The notes under the pieces: model-generated | Database searches by the model: none | What the model saw: only the letters and a program-made list of their open reading frames with translations | What the model was told of the DNA's origin: nothing | Made by a program: the position numbers and the translations under genes | Origin: Oscillochloris sp. | GTDB lineage: Bacteria; Chloroflexota; Chloroflexia; Chloroflexales; Chloroflexaceae | Reading direction: 5' to 3' | Length of the DNA stretch: 42,488 bases | NCBI GenBank assembly: GCA_012032775.1 | Contig: JAAUQO010000024.1 | Coordinates: 1 to 42,488 of the forward strand | Part shown: piece by piece, positions 42,363 to 42,488 of the stretch | Position numbering within the stretch: the stretch's first letter is position 1 | Layout: each line of letters opens with the position of its first letter

Positions 42363-42488
42363 CTAGTCCTCAATCTTGGTTACGACGCCGGCGCCGACGG
42401 TGCGACCGCCCTCGCGAATGGCGAAGCGGAGGCCTTCCTCAATCGCCACGGGCACGATCAACTCGACACCCATCACCACATTGTCGCC
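42363..42488 (-). CDS. tuf: Elongation factor Tu, C-terminal end (partial)
   Basis: The last 41 codons and stop (TAG at 42365-42363) are present, reading [41 protein letters not shown]. This is the domain 3 end of EF-Tu, with the [14 protein letters not shown] motif. The gene continues beyond the right edge. Confidence 0.97.
   Translation of the reverse strand, partial: GDNVVMGVELIVPVAIEEGLRFAIREGGRTVGAGVVTKIED

Noticed and set aside
1-42488. Programmed ribosomal frameshifting as the cause of the frame breaks
   Set aside because: The sites differ in sequence, lack slippery heptamers and stimulating structures, and occur in unrelated genes. Plain indels explain them better.

Overview
This window looks like a chromosomal segment of a GC-rich bacterium, most likely a member of the Chloroflexota (class Chloroflexia, the Chloroflexus/Roseiflexus group). 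That placement is an inference. It rests on the bacterial tuf-secE-nusG-rplK-rplA-rplJ-rplL block, the mix of LuxR-Kelch, PP2C-like/propeller and FHA-GAF-cyclase proteins, and codon style; no 16S or phylogenetic marker comparison was possible. I saw no phage, insertion sequence, CRISPR array, rRNA or tRNA gene.

Layout. (1) 1-6158, plus strand: the end of a membrane protein, a membrane-anchored LuxR-HTH/Kelch protein, then a glycan or lipid modification cluster (GT4 glycosyltransferase, two SAM methyltransferases, a flippase-like membrane protein). (2) 6183-9692, plus: a secreted four-repeat surface protein, a lipoprotein, and a sugar-1-phosphate nucleotidyltransferase with a left-handed beta-helix tail (split). 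(3) 9753-13091: an iron-type alcohol dehydrogenase (minus) divergent from a second GT4 enzyme, then a heme oxygenase. (4) 12995-18374, minus: CvpA-like protein, MBL-fold hydrolase, RicT/PSP1 protein, FHA-GAF-class III adenylate cyclase, and a DtxR-family metalloregulator. (5) 18555-21648, plus: a degenerate PP2C-like domain, a TM/beta-propeller part and a lipoprotein. (6) 21683-24473, minus: a TPR-like protein coupled to a RecQ helicase. (7) 24618-28542, plus: a SNF2 helicase overlapping a SWIM zinc-finger gene. (8) 28562-30729, minus: an FAD amine oxidase and a receiver protein with a decayed GGDEF-like domain. (9) 31078-33499, plus: an unknown small protein and a biotin carboxylase-BCCP fusion, bracketed by two inverted copies of a short repeat. 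(10) 33727-38702, minus: a CPA/TrkA antiporter and a large P-loop/helical-repeat ATPase (split). (11) 38840-42488, minus: the ribosomal block with an L10 leader and attenuator, ending in the 3' end of tuf.

The most striking technical feature is that at least seven conserved genes are broken by one small indel each, mostly in GC-rich microrepeats. In each case the lost protein end is readable in another frame. Six breaks need the same correction (one base missing or two extra) and one needs the opposite; an eighth, in the lipoprotein, is suspected. This looks more like residual assembly error than gene decay, so several ORF ends should not be taken at face value.

The best biological leads are the LuxR-TM-Kelch protein, the PP2C-like/propeller/lipoprotein set, the class IIIb-like cyclase beside RicT, the SNF2-SWIM pair with a 13-bp hairpin at its start, the divergent 9-bp palindrome between the DtxR gene and the PP2C-like gene, a TTGTGA-N4-TCACAA palindrome before the biotin carboxylase, and the paired 60-67 bp repeat. 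No single locus is clearly a new defence or secretion system.
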